NCBI GenBank assembly: GCA_963931085.1
Contig: OZ006973.1
Span: 930,001 to 994,000 of the forward strand
Source: UMGS1994 sp944386155
Lineage (GTDB): Bacteria > Bacillota > Clostridia > TANB77 > CAG-508
Reading direction: 5' to 3'
Length of the DNA stretch: 64,000 nt
The number at the start of each line of letters is the position of its first letter. Within the stretch, counting starts at the first letter, position 1. Shown here one piece after another: positions 1 through 9,534 of the stretch. The position numbers and the translations under genes were made by a program. The notes below the pieces were generated by a model, which made no database searches, was not told the DNA's origin, and worked only from the letters and a program-made list of their open reading frames with translations.

Positions 1-195
1 TAATTTTTTTAATTATATCATTGATTAATTTTCTTAACAATAACTTTATTTTTTTATAATCAATAAAATTATAAAACTTTTAGCTTAAAAAAAGCTTAAT
101 ATAATAGTATAAATAGAATATATTTTAAGCTAACCATTAACATAAAAAAATAATGCCCTGCACGTCAACTTTTTATGTTTATCTTGAAGTTCTAA

Positions 196-230
196 AATAA
201 AGAGTAAATAAAAAATATTTACTCTTTATT
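196..230 (-). terminator. intrinsic terminator after the NPCBM-like protein gene
   Basis: A perfect 15-bp inverted repeat (196-210 with 216-230, loop of five A on the plus strand) lies 24 bases past the stop of the minus-strand gene at 255-1466. On the minus strand it is followed by TTTT. The stem is AT-rich, with only two G/C pairs. The remainder of 1-195 is AT-rich and shows no gene. Confidence 0.75.
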
Positions 231-254
231 TAATATATACTTATAAAATCTAGA

Positions 255-1466
255 TTACTTACTAATTAGTGGATTTGCAATAAAATATGATATCCCTTTA
301 TCACTTTCTAAAACAACTTTTAATGTTTTTACATTTGAAATATCAATATCAAATGTAAAAGGATCAGTATCTTTCTTTATTCTTTTAGATTTGTATAGAA
401 CTTTATCATCTCCAAATACTGTAACCTTAATTCCTTTTGAAGTAATTTTTTTAATTTTACTATTTAAACATATTTTTCCAGTAAGTCTAGAATACTCTCC
501 ATTTAAATTCCATGTTATTTCATTTTCAGATAAATTATCTGAAGCATTGACTAAAATATAATTAGTATATTTTTCATTTTTATTATCAGTTACAGAACTT
601 TTATCATCAGATATTTCTATAACTTTATTTTCTAATTCATAATTTAGTGATAAAAGACTTTGTGGTTTAAAAGAATTAACAAATATTAATAAATCACTTA
701 AAGTTTTGCTTTCTGGATATAATTTAATTAATTCTTGTATATCTTTAGAATACTCATCATAATTATCTGAGTTTACTTTAGATTTTACTTCATCATTATA
801 AGAATTTATTTTTTCATTTAAAAATTCATAAATTTTATTTTTTGCAGTATCACTCACATTAGAATTAAGTTCGTCACTTATAGAAACTAAAACATCATAT
901 GAATTAGTTATTTCTTTTATTTTATCTTGTATTTTTGCAAGTTCTACATTTGCAATAGCTTCTTTTACTTCAGAAGAATCTTTCATCTCTTCTGGTAATG
1001 ATTCATATAGATCTATTGCTCTTTCGTAATTTCCCTCTGAAATATAAATATCAGCTATTTGATTATATTCTTCTAGATATTTATCCATTGCTTCATTAAT
1101 CATTTTTTGTGCTTCATCATATAATGAAGATTCTTTTTCAACTTTTTTAAACATATTTATAGAATCTTCAAATTTTTTATCATTTAATAAGTTTTTACCT
1201 TCATCTAAATAATAAGACATTTCTTCATTATATAATTTATCAAGTTTATCATTTAAATAATATTTAAGACCAAAAAAAGCGATTACAATTAAAATAACAG
1301 CAAAAATAATAGTATATATAAAAGTCTTAAACTTGTATCCAAAAGAATTACGTCTTCTCTCTTTTTCTTCTCTAATTAAATCTTTTTGTCTTTGTCTATC
1401 AAGTTTTTCTTTTTCTTTTCTATTTTTTTCTCTTAATTTTGCTTCGATTTTTTCATCCTTATTCAT
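255..1466 (-). CDS. membrane-anchored protein with TPR-like helices and a C-terminal NPCBM-like domain
   Basis: 403 aa. Residues 1-42 are a highly charged Lys/Arg/Glu cytoplasmic segment, followed by one membrane helix (about 45-66). Residues 75-250 are helical with TPR-like units (for example around NYERAIDLYESLPE), and about 295-403 are predicted beta-rich. The last part, with stretches such as YSRLTGKICL, IKVTVFGDDKVLYKSK and TLKVVLESDKG, resembles the NPCBM carbohydrate-binding module family. An extracellular role bound to wall or glycan is inferred; no catalytic motif is seen. It stands alone, with a terminator downstream and a GGAG-type ribosome site before its ATG. Confidence 0.7.
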   Translation of the reverse strand: MNKDEKIEAKLREKNRKEKEKLDRQRQKDLIREEKERRRNSFGYKFKTFIYTIIFAVILIVIAFFGLKYYLNDKLDKLYNEEMSYYLDEGKNLLNDKKFEDSINMFKKVEKESSLYDEAQKMINEAMDKYLEEYNQIADIYISEGNYERAIDLYESLPEEMKDSSEVKEAIANVELAKIQDKIKEITNSYDVLVSISDELNSNVSDTAKNKIYEFLNEKINSYNDEVKSKVNSDNYDEYSKDIQELIKLYPESKTLSDLLIFVNSFKPQSLLSLNYELENKVIEISDDKSSVTDNKNEKYTNYILVNASDNLSENEITWNLNGEYSRLTGKICLNSKIKKITSKGIKVTVFGDDKVLYKSKRIKKDTDPFTFDIDISNVKTLKVVLESDKGISYFIANPLISK

Positions 1467-1630
1467 AAAATAAACTCCTTTTTAAAACATTATTTATTAT
1501 ATAAATATATCATAAAATATATACTTCTTTCAACAAAAAAAGAAATTTTTTAAATCTATATATTATTATTCTACAATTTAATTAAAATAAACTTAAATAA
1601 CAAATATTTTATTTATAAAAGGAAAATATA

Positions 1631-1672
1631 AAAGCATACAAAAATTATTAGTTTATAATCTTTGTATGCTTT
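1631..1672 (-). terminator. terminator of the small membrane protein gene
   Basis: A 12-bp perfect stem (1631-1642 with 1661-1672) starts just after the stop codon of the minus-strand gene 1677-1970. The loop can pair further. The T-tract is better on the plus strand than on the minus strand, so it may work in both directions. Confidence 0.6.
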
Positions 1673-1676
1673 ATTT

Positions 1677-1970
1677 TTAAATATTTTCATTCATATTACT
1701 TTTTTCATCCATTATATTTTTCTGTCTATTTAAGCAATCAAATATAATTTCATTTTTCTCATCTTCACTAAGTTCTCTACTTTTTTCTGATATAGATTGT
1801 TTCATTTTAAAAACTGCTTTATCTAATGCAGAATCTAAAAGTTTAGTAGAAAATATTTTTTTATTTAGTTCAATTTCTTTTTCAATTTTTTCTTCTCTAT
1901 TTATATAAAAATAAATAGATAGAGCTATACCTAAAACTAAGCCCACAAATAAATATCCATAATTAGTCAT
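1677..1970 (-). CDS. small single-pass membrane protein, unknown function
   Basis: 97 aa. The N-terminus (about residues 3-23) is a hydrophobic helix, followed by a charged, helical cytoplasmic tail rich in Lys and Glu. A good ribosome site (AAGGAGG) lies just before the ATG. I recognise no family. It lies between the FtsX-type permease gene (start of that transcript further right) and its own terminator, 57 bases after the permease stop, so it could be the last gene of the exporter operon or a separate unit. Confidence 0.65.
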   Translation of the reverse strand: MTNYGYLFVGLVLGIALSIYFYINREEKIEKEIELNKKIFSTKLLDSALDKAVFKMKQSISEKSRELSEDEKNEIIFDCLNRQKNIMDEKSNMNENI

Positions 1971-2027
1971 AAAATCCTCCTTAAGATTTATGATATGTAT
2001 TATAACATATTATCTTAAATTTTGCTA

Positions 2028-5000
2028 CTATTCTATGCTTTTTAAACTTTCAACCATATTTATTTTCTTTAGTACAAAATGAGTAGCAAAATTAACTATA
2101 ATAGAAAATACAGAAGTAATCAATATAGAGTAAATATAGCTATGTAATAATATATTTCTTGCAAATCTCATATTTTCAGTTTCACAAGTAGATATAACAA
2201 AACCTGTTAAAAATACTCCTGCAATAAGTCCTATTACAATACCAATACAAGTTAATATTATACTTTCTCTATTTATATAATTATCTACTTCTTTATCATA
2301 AAATCCTAAAACTTTAAGTGTAGCAATTTCCCTTACTCTTTCACTAATATTAACATTTGCTAGATTATATAAAACTACAAATGCAAGTAATGCAGAAGAT
2401 ACAATAAGTATCATTACTACTAAATCTAATGATTTTAATAAATCTCTTACATGCTCTAATGAGTTTTCAACAACTGTAATAGAAGTTACACTATTGTCAT
2501 CTAATAACATTTCTTCAAATGCTTCATTATCATTATTTCCTTCTTTGTATTTTATAAAAAGAGTATTTATATTGAAATCATTTTCTTTAGATTCATATAA
2601 ATCTTTGTTAATGTAGACATAATGACCTATATAATTTTCGACTATTCCTAGTACTTTATATTCAAACTCATTATTATCAGAATCAGTAAGTGTAATATTT
2701 TCACCTTTTTCAATTTCAAGTAAAGACGCGAGTTTATCACTTATTAAAACACCTTCATTTGAAAGATCAATAATATTTCCAGAATCTATATCTCTTAAAT
2801 TTGCAACATTTTTAAAATCTTCTGTATTCTCAACAACTATTATACTTGTATCTCTTTTTATTCCGTCAGCTGAAATACTGCCAGATAAAGAATCTGTTAA
2901 AGAAACACTTTCAACAATATCACTATCTTTTACTAAGTTTACTAGTTCTTCATCTTCTTTATTTAAAGAAACAACTAAGTCATATTCAAACACTCTACCA
3001 TACTGATATTCCGCGATATCTTTAATTGAATCTCTAAGTCCAAAACCAGCAAGAATTAAAGCTGTACATCCTGAAATACCAATAATAGTCATTAAAGCTC
3101 TTTTCTTATATCTAAAAACATTTCTAACTGTTGTTTTAGATGAAAAATTTAATCTTTTCCATATAAAAGGTATCTTCTCCAAAATAACTTTCTTACCCAT
3201 TTTAGGAGCTTTAGGTCTCATAAGACTACTTGGTTCATCTTTTAGTTCTTTATATGCACTATGGACAGTTGATCCTGTAATGCAAATAACAGCAATAACA
3301 GTTCCAAGTATTCCATAAGAGAATCTTAGTTTTGGATAAAATTCTGGTAAATAATAAATAATGCTATAATTCTCCCATACTACAGTAGGTATAAGAATAA
3401 ATCCTATAAACATACCTATTATTCCACCTAATACTGTAGATAATAAACTATAAGCTATATATTTATTAATAATCCTTAGATTACTATATCCTAATGCTTT
3501 AAGTGTTCCTATATCTCCTCTTTCCTCTTCAACCATTCGTGACATTGAAGTTGAACTAATTAGTATAGCTACTAAATAAAATATAATAGGAAATAATGTT
3601 GCTATATTATTCATACTATTAATAGAATCAATAAAACTAGAAAAACCAGTATCATCTTCTCTGTCAAAAATATACCATTTTCCTTCTTTAATTCCTTCGA
3701 TATCCTCTTTAGCATCTTCTATTTCTTTTTCAGCATCTTTTATTTCTTCATTAAATTTCTTTTCTTCTTTTTCAAGAGTTTCTTTTGCATCCTCTATTTC
3801 TTTTTTACCATCTTCTATTTCTTTTTCAGCTTTAGCAAATTGATTATTTAGACTACTTTCTCTTGAAGATAATTCCTTTTTACCTTTTTCTAATTCTTTA
3901 TAACCATTATCAATTTCTTTTTTAGCAGAATCTAAAGCTTTTTTTGTTTTGTTTAACTCTTTTTCTGCAGATGACAATTCATTATTAATCTTATTTTTAT
4001 TACTTTCAATTTCTTTAATATTTGAATTTAAATCAGGAAGCTGATTTTTTAATAAAACAAGTTTATCTTGATTTTCTAAATTACCGTTTTTTATTTCATC
4101 TTCTATTAAAGCAATTTGCTTTTCTATTTCTTCTTTTAAATCTTTTAATTTTTTCAAGTTATCATTTAAAACATCTAAAGAAGATTCAAGTTTAGATTTA
4201 TTTGAGTTATATTCTTTAACACCTTTACTATATTTTTCTAAACCTTCTTCATATTCTTTTTCACTTTTCTTTAGTTTATTTTCAGATGAAGAAATTTCAG
4301 CTTTAGCATTAGAAATTTCTTTTTTTGCTTTAGTCTTACCTGTCTCTAGTTCATTTTCAGCATTTTTAATTTCTTTTTCAGAATCTTCTATTTTATCTTT
4401 AGCTTTTTTAAGCTCCTCTTCTCCCTCTTTTTTTCCCTTTTCATATTCATCAATACTTTCTTGTAATTTTTCAGAAGCTTCTTCTTTTATATTATTATAT
4501 CTTTGAGTCTCTCTTTCTTCTTTAATATTTTCAATATCTTTATATACATTTTCTACTAGTTCATTATATTTGTTTGTAGTAATTTTTTCTATTTTAGCAC
4601 TATTTACATTTAAAAAAATATTAGGATAATAATCCATATCAAATACATCTTTATTTAAATATAAATAATAATCTATTGTACCATCACCTAAAGATGTAGT
4701 CCCTCTTTCCATAGAAACATAAATTGGACTCTTTACAGAACCTACTATTTTAAATGAATTAGCTTTTAACTCATCATCCTCATCTATTTCAATATTATCT
4801 CCAATTTTAAATCCAGAATCTATTAGAAAGTCTTGTTCTACAAGACATTCATTATTATTTTCAGGAAGTTTACCATCTAATAAAATAGGAGTATTTATTT
4901 TTTCAGAATATTCTATTGCTTTAAATATAAATTCCTTATCATCTGTCTTAAAACTTATATCTTTACTATATATTCCATGTACATTTTCAGTATTTTTTAT

Positions 5001-5261
5001 TTTCTTAATTTCATCTACATCTTCATTTGTTAATCCTAATGTTGAAACTATATTAATATCATATGTATTAGTATCATCTAAAAACTTATCTAAACTATCT
5101 CTCATATCAGGGCCAGAGGCAACAAGTCCTGCAAAAAAGCCAACACCTAATAAAGCCATTAACATAATAGAAATAAATCTTTTTCTATTAACAAATATCT
5201 CTTTTATTGAATATTTAAATAAAATATTATGTTTCTTTCTATTTTGTTTTAATCTTTTCAT
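2028..5261 (-). CDS. FtsX-type ABC transporter permease with a long extracytoplasmic coiled coil
   Basis: 1077 aa. One membrane helix (about 29-50) is followed by a MacB-like extracytoplasmic domain to about residue 230. A very long Lys/Glu coiled coil comes next (about 235-540), then three helices of the first FtsX domain (about 555-690). A second extracytoplasmic domain (about 740-930) leads into a second FtsX domain at the C-terminus. The 8-helix, two-FtsX layout is that of Gram-positive MacB/YknZ-like exporters, usually for lipids, peptides or antibiotics. The start codon follows the ATPase stop by 9 bases, so the two are co-transcribed. The substrate is unknown. The roughly 300-residue coiled coil is larger than in ordinary family members. 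Confidence 0.88.
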   Translation of the reverse strand: MKRLKQNRKKHNILFKYSIKEIFVNRKRFISIMLMALLGVGFFAGLVASGPDMRDSLDKFLDDTNTYDINIVSTLGLTNEDVDEIKKIKNTENVHGIYSKDISFKTDDKEFIFKAIEYSEKINTPILLDGKLPENNNECLVEQDFLIDSGFKIGDNIEIDEDDELKANSFKIVGSVKSPIYVSMERGTTSLGDGTIDYYLYLNKDVFDMDYYPNIFLNVNSAKIEKITTNKYNELVENVYKDIENIKEERETQRYNNIKEEASEKLQESIDEYEKGKKEGEEELKKAKDKIEDSEKEIKNAENELETGKTKAKKEISNAKAEISSSENKLKKSEKEYEEGLEKYSKGVKEYNSNKSKLESSLDVLNDNLKKLKDLKEEIEKQIALIEDEIKNGNLENQDKLVLLKNQLPDLNSNIKEIESNKNKINNELSSAEKELNKTKKALDSAKKEIDNGYKELEKGKKELSSRESSLNNQFAKAEKEIEDGKKEIEDAKETLEKEEKKFNEEIKDAEKEIEDAKEDIEGIKEGKWYIFDREDDTGFSSFIDSINSMNNIATLFPIIFYLVAILISSTSMSRMVEEERGDIGTLKALGYSNLRIINKYIAYSLLSTVLGGIIGMFIGFILIPTVVWENYSIIYYLPEFYPKLRFSYGILGTVIAVICITGSTVHSAYKELKDEPSSLMRPKAPKMGKKVILEKIPFIWKRLNFSSKTTVRNVFRYKKRALMTIIGISGCTALILAGFGLRDSIKDIAEYQYGRVFEYDLVVSLNKEDEELVNLVKDSDIVESVSLTDSLSGSISADGIKRDTSIIVVENTEDFKNVANLRDIDSGNIIDLSNEGVLISDKLASLLEIEKGENITLTDSDNNEFEYKVLGIVENYIGHYVYINKDLYESKENDFNINTLFIKYKEGNNDNEAFEEMLLDDNSVTSITVVENSLEHVRDLLKSLDLVVMILIVSSALLAFVVLYNLANVNISERVREIATLKVLGFYDKEVDNYINRESIILTCIGIVIGLIAGVFLTGFVISTCETENMRFARNILLHSYIYSILITSVFSIIVNFATHFVLKKINMVESLKSIE

Positions 5262-5270
5262 TCATATCAC

Positions 5271-5972
5271 CTACCATTCAATATCATCTATTGATTTAGG
5301 TTCCTTATTTATAATAATATTTTCAGCCCTTCCATTTTTAAATTGAATTATCTTGTCTGCCATAGGTGCAATTGCAGTATTATGGGTAATTATAATTACA
5401 GTAATATTATCTTTTCTACAAGTATTTTGAAGTAGTTTTAATATTTGCTTACCAGTTTTGTAGTCTAATGCTCCTGTTGGTTCATCACATAAAAGTAATT
5501 TAGGATTTTTAGCAATAGCTCTTGCTATTGCAACTCTTTGTTGTTCTCCACCAGAAAGTTGTGATGGAAAATTATTTTTTCTATCTTTTAAACCTACTTC
5601 ATCTAATACTTTATCTACATCTAGACTATCTCTACAAATTTGTGTTGCAAGTTCTACATTTTCTCTTGCTGTTAGATTCTGAATTAAATTATAAAATTGA
5701 AAAACAAATCCAATGTCATCTCTCCTATATTTAATTAAATCTTTACCTTTAAGGTTAGATACATTTTTCCCATCTACATAAACTCTTCCAGTAGTAACTG
5801 TATCCATTCCACCTAAAATATTTAAAGTAGTAGTTTTTCCAGCTCCACTTGGTCCAACAATTACAACAAGCTCTCCTTTTTCTATTTCAAAATTAGTATT
5901 ATTAAGAGCTTTGATCGTAACTTCTCCCATTTTATATTCTTTACATACATTTCTAAATTCAATATACGCCAT
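5271..5972 (-). CDS. ABC transporter ATP-binding protein, LolD/MacB family
   Basis: 233 aa, full length for the family. Walker A is GPSGAGKTT (about residues 41-49). The signature LSGGEQQRVAIARAI (about 139-153) and Walker B LLLCDEPTGALD (about 160-171) are intact, and the H-loop histidine is in IIITHN. It pairs with the FtsX-type permease directly downstream and would energise it from the cytoplasmic side. It is the first gene of a two- or three-gene operon. A glycine-containing CGG codon problem is absent here: all Gly codons in the motifs are read in frame. Confidence 0.93.
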   Translation of the reverse strand: MAYIEFRNVCKEYKMGEVTIKALNNTNFEIEKGELVVIVGPSGAGKTTTLNILGGMDTVTTGRVYVDGKNVSNLKGKDLIKYRRDDIGFVFQFYNLIQNLTARENVELATQICRDSLDVDKVLDEVGLKDRKNNFPSQLSGGEQQRVAIARAIAKNPKLLLCDEPTGALDYKTGKQILKLLQNTCRKDNITVIIITHNTAIAPMADKIIQFKNGRAENIIINKEPKSIDDIEW

Positions 5973-6117
5973 AACAGTATACCTCTTATATATAAAATAA
6001 AATTATTTTTATATTTAAATCACATATTTTATTTTAATGTATTTATACAGAAAAAAGATTAAAATTATATTAAAATAATATTAAATATTAAAAAGAATAA
6101 ATTAATAAATTAATTTA

Positions 6118-6645
6118 CTATAAAATACTAAAAGAAATAATATATTTATCGTCTTCTAAATCTAAAAGCGAATCAAAATAATCACAGATATTATTATAAA
6201 AAGCAATTATTTCTTCGATATTCTCTTTAAATTCATTTTCAGGAATTTTTTCATATGTCATCTTTTTATATTCATCTAAATCGTAATTATCAAAATCATT
6301 TTGAAGTAAACTTAAAACTTCATTAATACTATCTTTCATAAGTCTAATATTATCTAATGTATAAAAATTATCTTTACCACTCCACTCAAAACTTGTTTTA
6401 TCTTTATAGCTTACATTACCCATTTTTATTTTATTTTCTATAAGTTCTTCATCAAAAAACTTAATTAAAAAATAATATAAATAAGCTACTGCTTCTTCTT
6501 CATCTATAGAAACACTATATTCTCGTATTCCTTCAATTTCATTATGCTTAACAGCAAAATATGAAACAGAATTTCTCTCTACAGGAATAATATAAAAATA
6601 TCCATCTTTTCTCTCGCTTCTATATAGTTCTACTTTCTTTTTCAT
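6118..6645 (-). CDS. hypothetical cytoplasmic protein
   Basis: 175 aa, acidic, with no signal peptide or membrane helix. I do not recognise a family. Predicted secondary structure is mixed: a beta-rich N-terminal half (ELYRSERKDGYFYIIPVERN) and a helical, Glu/Asp-rich C-terminal half. It has a ribosome site (AAAGGAG) before the ATG and stands alone between the exporter operon on its left and the ABC-2 operon on its right. AT content matches the resident genes. Confidence 0.6.
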   Translation of the reverse strand: MKKKVELYRSERKDGYFYIIPVERNSVSYFAVKHNEIEGIREYSVSIDEEEAVAYLYYFLIKFFDEELIENKIKMGNVSYKDKTSFEWSGKDNFYTLDNIRLMKDSINEVLSLLQNDFDNYDLDEYKKMTYEKIPENEFKENIEEIIAFYNNICDYFDSLLDLEDDKYIISFSIL

Positions 6646-6737
6646 TATAAAAACTCCTTTTGTCTTTTTGCTTATTTTTCATAATTATTTTATCATAATT
6701 GATATAAAAAATAAAGTATTTAGATTGTATACAAACT

Positions 6738-6772
6738 AAAAAAAAGCTATATCACATATAGATGATATAGCT
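6738..6772 (-). terminator. terminator of the ABC-2 exporter operon
   Basis: A 10-bp perfect stem (6745-6754 with 6763-6772, 8-base loop) begins 15 bases after the operon's last stop codon. On the minus strand it is followed by seven T. Confidence 0.85.
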
Positions 6773-6787
6773 ATCTATTATAAATAA

Positions 6788-8138
6788 TTAAATTTCTTTA
6801 TTCTTAAAAATAATATATGAACCAACTATTGTTATATAAATAAATATAACTACTGTAATAATACATGAAAATAAATCAACACCATATATTGCAGGTAACT
6901 TTCCAAGCATCATTTCTGGGAAGCTTAAAGCAACACTTACAATATATTTTAGAAAATCAATCTGATTTTCAATTGCAATATTATTTATAATATTTCCAAA
7001 TATAGCAATAATTATCGTAATTACAATAGAAATTGCTGGATTTAAAACAACATTACCTATAAATACAGATAATGATATTATCACTAAAAACAATGGTAAT
7101 TTCATTAAAAACTTTATTAAAAACATTACTAAACAATTAACTGTATATATTGTTCCATTATTAAAATTATAAATTAATGTTTGAATATCAAATCCTGTCT
7201 CCTTGAAAACTAGACCTCCTACAATTGTTGCAGCTATCACTCCCAATATTACCATTAAAATTAGCATAATCATTAAAACAATTATTTTAGCAAGCCAAAC
7301 TTTTTCTCTTTTATATTTGTTTATTAATAAATTTTTAATAGTTCCATTTTTAAACTCATTATTAAAAATTGTTGAAGAAAATATTATTAATATTATTATG
7401 ATGATATAATCAAAATTTTCAAAAAACATTAGAAGGTTTAGTTTCGCATTCTTATACTCTAAAAAATCTATCCTATTTTCTATCATGTATTTTGCAACTT
7501 GCATTCCTTTTTCTTCTTTTTGTGCAGAAATTTCATCAAAACACGAATTTACACTACTATTTTTAACAAAACCGCTCTAATAAATTTTTATTGTTATTAT
7601 AATTTCGTAGTGCATTATTTAAATAATCATATCCATAAGGAATATTATTTTCTAATCTTATTTTTTCGGTTTCAATTGTAGATTGAATCCAGTCAGATCT
7701 GTTTTTGTCTTTTTTAGTATCAATTTTTTCCAAACATTTTATAAATGTATTTGTATATGTTTTCCAATCATTTTTCTCATAAACTTTCTTAATTTCATTA
7801 TAATTTTCAGAATCAATTCCTATTACTTCCGTTATTATATCAAAATTTATCATAAAAGAATATGCTTGCCATGAATTATATCTATAATTAGCACCTATTT
7901 TTTCTAACTCACTTCGATATTCACTATTTAGTATATTTTCTAAGCTTTCTTCTTTATTATAATCATTATAATATATATACTCTTCTTCATAAAATATGTA
8001 TCCATCATCTTCTGCTTTTATATCTTTCGAAAATTTATAAGAAAATCCTATAACAATAACAAAAAATAAAATCAATAGAATTCGTGTACTTTTTAATTTA
8101 AATAACTTAATAAATTCATTTTTGATTAATTGTACCAT
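6788..8138 (-). CDS. ABC-2 type permease, read through a +1 frameshift at CGG-T
   Basis: Two pieces in different frames: 8138 down to a stop at 7563-7565, and an open frame that runs to 6788. They are joined if one C at 7574 is skipped: zero-frame codon 189 is CGG, followed by T. The joined product is 449 aa and aligns end to end with the neighbouring permease (460 aa): N-terminal helix after EFIKLF, a polar extracytoplasmic part, then the motif NNEFKNGTIKNLLINKYKR followed by five or six helices, as in VDEFKTGNIKNLLIMPQKR of the neighbour. The second piece has no credible ribosome site at its first ATG (7504). It is likely the second permease of a bacitracin/lantibiotic-type exporter (BcrB/LanE-G like). 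It is either recoded, a decayed gene or a sequence error. Confidence 0.75.
7571..7574 (-). other. CGGT +1 frameshift site in the ABC-2 permease
   Basis: On the minus strand the zero frame reads GAG CGG TTT TGT TAA and stops two codons after CGG. Skipping the C (plus-strand g at 7574) gives GAG GGT TTT GTT AAA and continues in frame for the remaining roughly 260 residues. Confidence 0.8.
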
Positions 8139-8151
8139 AATATTATTCCTT

Positions 8152-9534
8152 CTAATTATAATTTTCTACATCTTTTTTATTAAACACAGCTATTCCAGCA
8201 CCTAAAAATATAAAGCAATAAACTACAAATACGATCAAAGAATGTTCAAGTGACATATACTCATATTGTGGTAATTTTCCTAACAAAAGCTCTATAAAAT
8301 CTAAGTTATTAAATATTGAAACACACTGAAAACCTCTTCCCAATAATTCTAATTTACTTGATAAAAATGTAGTGCAAGCCAAAAATATCAAAGTAAAAAT
8401 CTCAGTTTCAATATACTCATTAAAAACAACTCCAATTAAACCTAAGAATAGTATATTTATTATTAAAAGTGGCAAATTTATAAAAAAATTATATAAATAT
8501 AATAATATAATATTAAAAGTAATTATTTTACTTTTAGATGGTATATAAAGTGCATACGGTATATTTAAATCTTCTATGCCATAGATAAGCAAAGACACTA
8601 AAAAATGTATTATTCCTATTATAATATATAAGATTGCAGATAAAATAAAACATGTAATTATTTTTGCAATATATATTTTCCATCTTTTTTGAGGCATAAT
8701 TAATAAATTTTTAATATTTCCTGTTTTAAACTCATCAACAATAATTATTGAGCTTATTCCAATTATAAGTAACAGAAATAAAATTTTATAATTATCAAAA
8801 AATTCAACTATCTCTAATCTTATTCCTTCTTTGTTTTTTACATCCTCTTTTGTATCTATAACATATTGGTCAATTGCAGTACTTTCTTTTAATTCTTGAT
8901 ACTGTCTTTTCTCATCATAAGTTAAGTTCTCTTGTTTCTCTAAATTTTTCATTAATTCTATATTCGAAAAATATTCTCTAAGCGCATCATCTTGGTAGCT
9001 TGTTTCAAAACTTATATCTTTTTCTAATCTATAATTTAATTTATCTATTTCCGTTTGATTTTCTTCTTTTTCTAATAAATCTATCTCATATCTTGCAAAA
9101 GCTTTCCAATCATCATCTCTTAATAAAATTAATAATTCATTATACTGTTTTTCTGAGTTTACATCTTTTGACTTTTTATATGAACTTAAATTTATATTAT
9201 AGCGTAAAGTACTAAATATATCATAATCAACTATTACATTTGATTGCCAGGAATTTTCTCCAAATTCTAGCCTAAGATTTATAATGTCTAATTTGGTTTG
9301 ACATTGTAAATATTCTTCTAAATCCTCTTCATCTAAATATTCTACATCATAATTCGAAAGTTCTGATTCTATTCCATTTTTTTCTTCTAAAAGTACTGAT
9401 TCTTCTTCATCATTTTTCATAGAACGAAAAAAAGTAATAGAAAAAATAATTAGTAGTATCAATATGAAAATAAAGTAAAAACTTTTTCTTTTAAATATTT
9501 TAGCTAATTCGTTTATTATCAATTTATTCATCAT
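8152..9534 (-). CDS. ABC-2 type permease subunit
   Basis: 460 aa. One N-terminal membrane helix (about 18-36) is followed by a large polar, Glu-rich extracytoplasmic region (about 40-245). A cluster of five to six helices runs from about 248 to the end. The motif DEFKTGNIKNLLIMPQKR marks the usual intracellular coupling region of BcrB/LanE-G-type permeases. It is a paralogue of the frameshifted permease 13 bases downstream and overlaps the ATPase gene upstream by 11 bases, so ATPase, permease 1 and permease 2 form one translationally coupled operon. Likely an exporter for, or immunity against, a membrane-active peptide; the substrate is not visible. Confidence 0.85.
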   Translation of the reverse strand: MMNKLIINELAKIFKRKSFYFIFILILLIIFSITFFRSMKNDEEESVLLEEKNGIESELSNYDVEYLDEEDLEEYLQCQTKLDIINLRLEFGENSWQSNVIVDYDIFSTLRYNINLSSYKKSKDVNSEKQYNELLILLRDDDWKAFARYEIDLLEKEENQTEIDKLNYRLEKDISFETSYQDDALREYFSNIELMKNLEKQENLTYDEKRQYQELKESTAIDQYVIDTKEDVKNKEGIRLEIVEFFDNYKILFLLLIIGISSIIIVDEFKTGNIKNLLIMPQKRWKIYIAKIITCFILSAILYIIIGIIHFLVSLLIYGIEDLNIPYALYIPSKSKIITFNIILLYLYNFFINLPLLIINILFLGLIGVVFNEYIETEIFTLIFLACTTFLSSKLELLGRGFQCVSIFNNLDFIELLLGKLPQYEYMSLEHSLIVFVVYCFIFLGAGIAVFNKKDVENYN

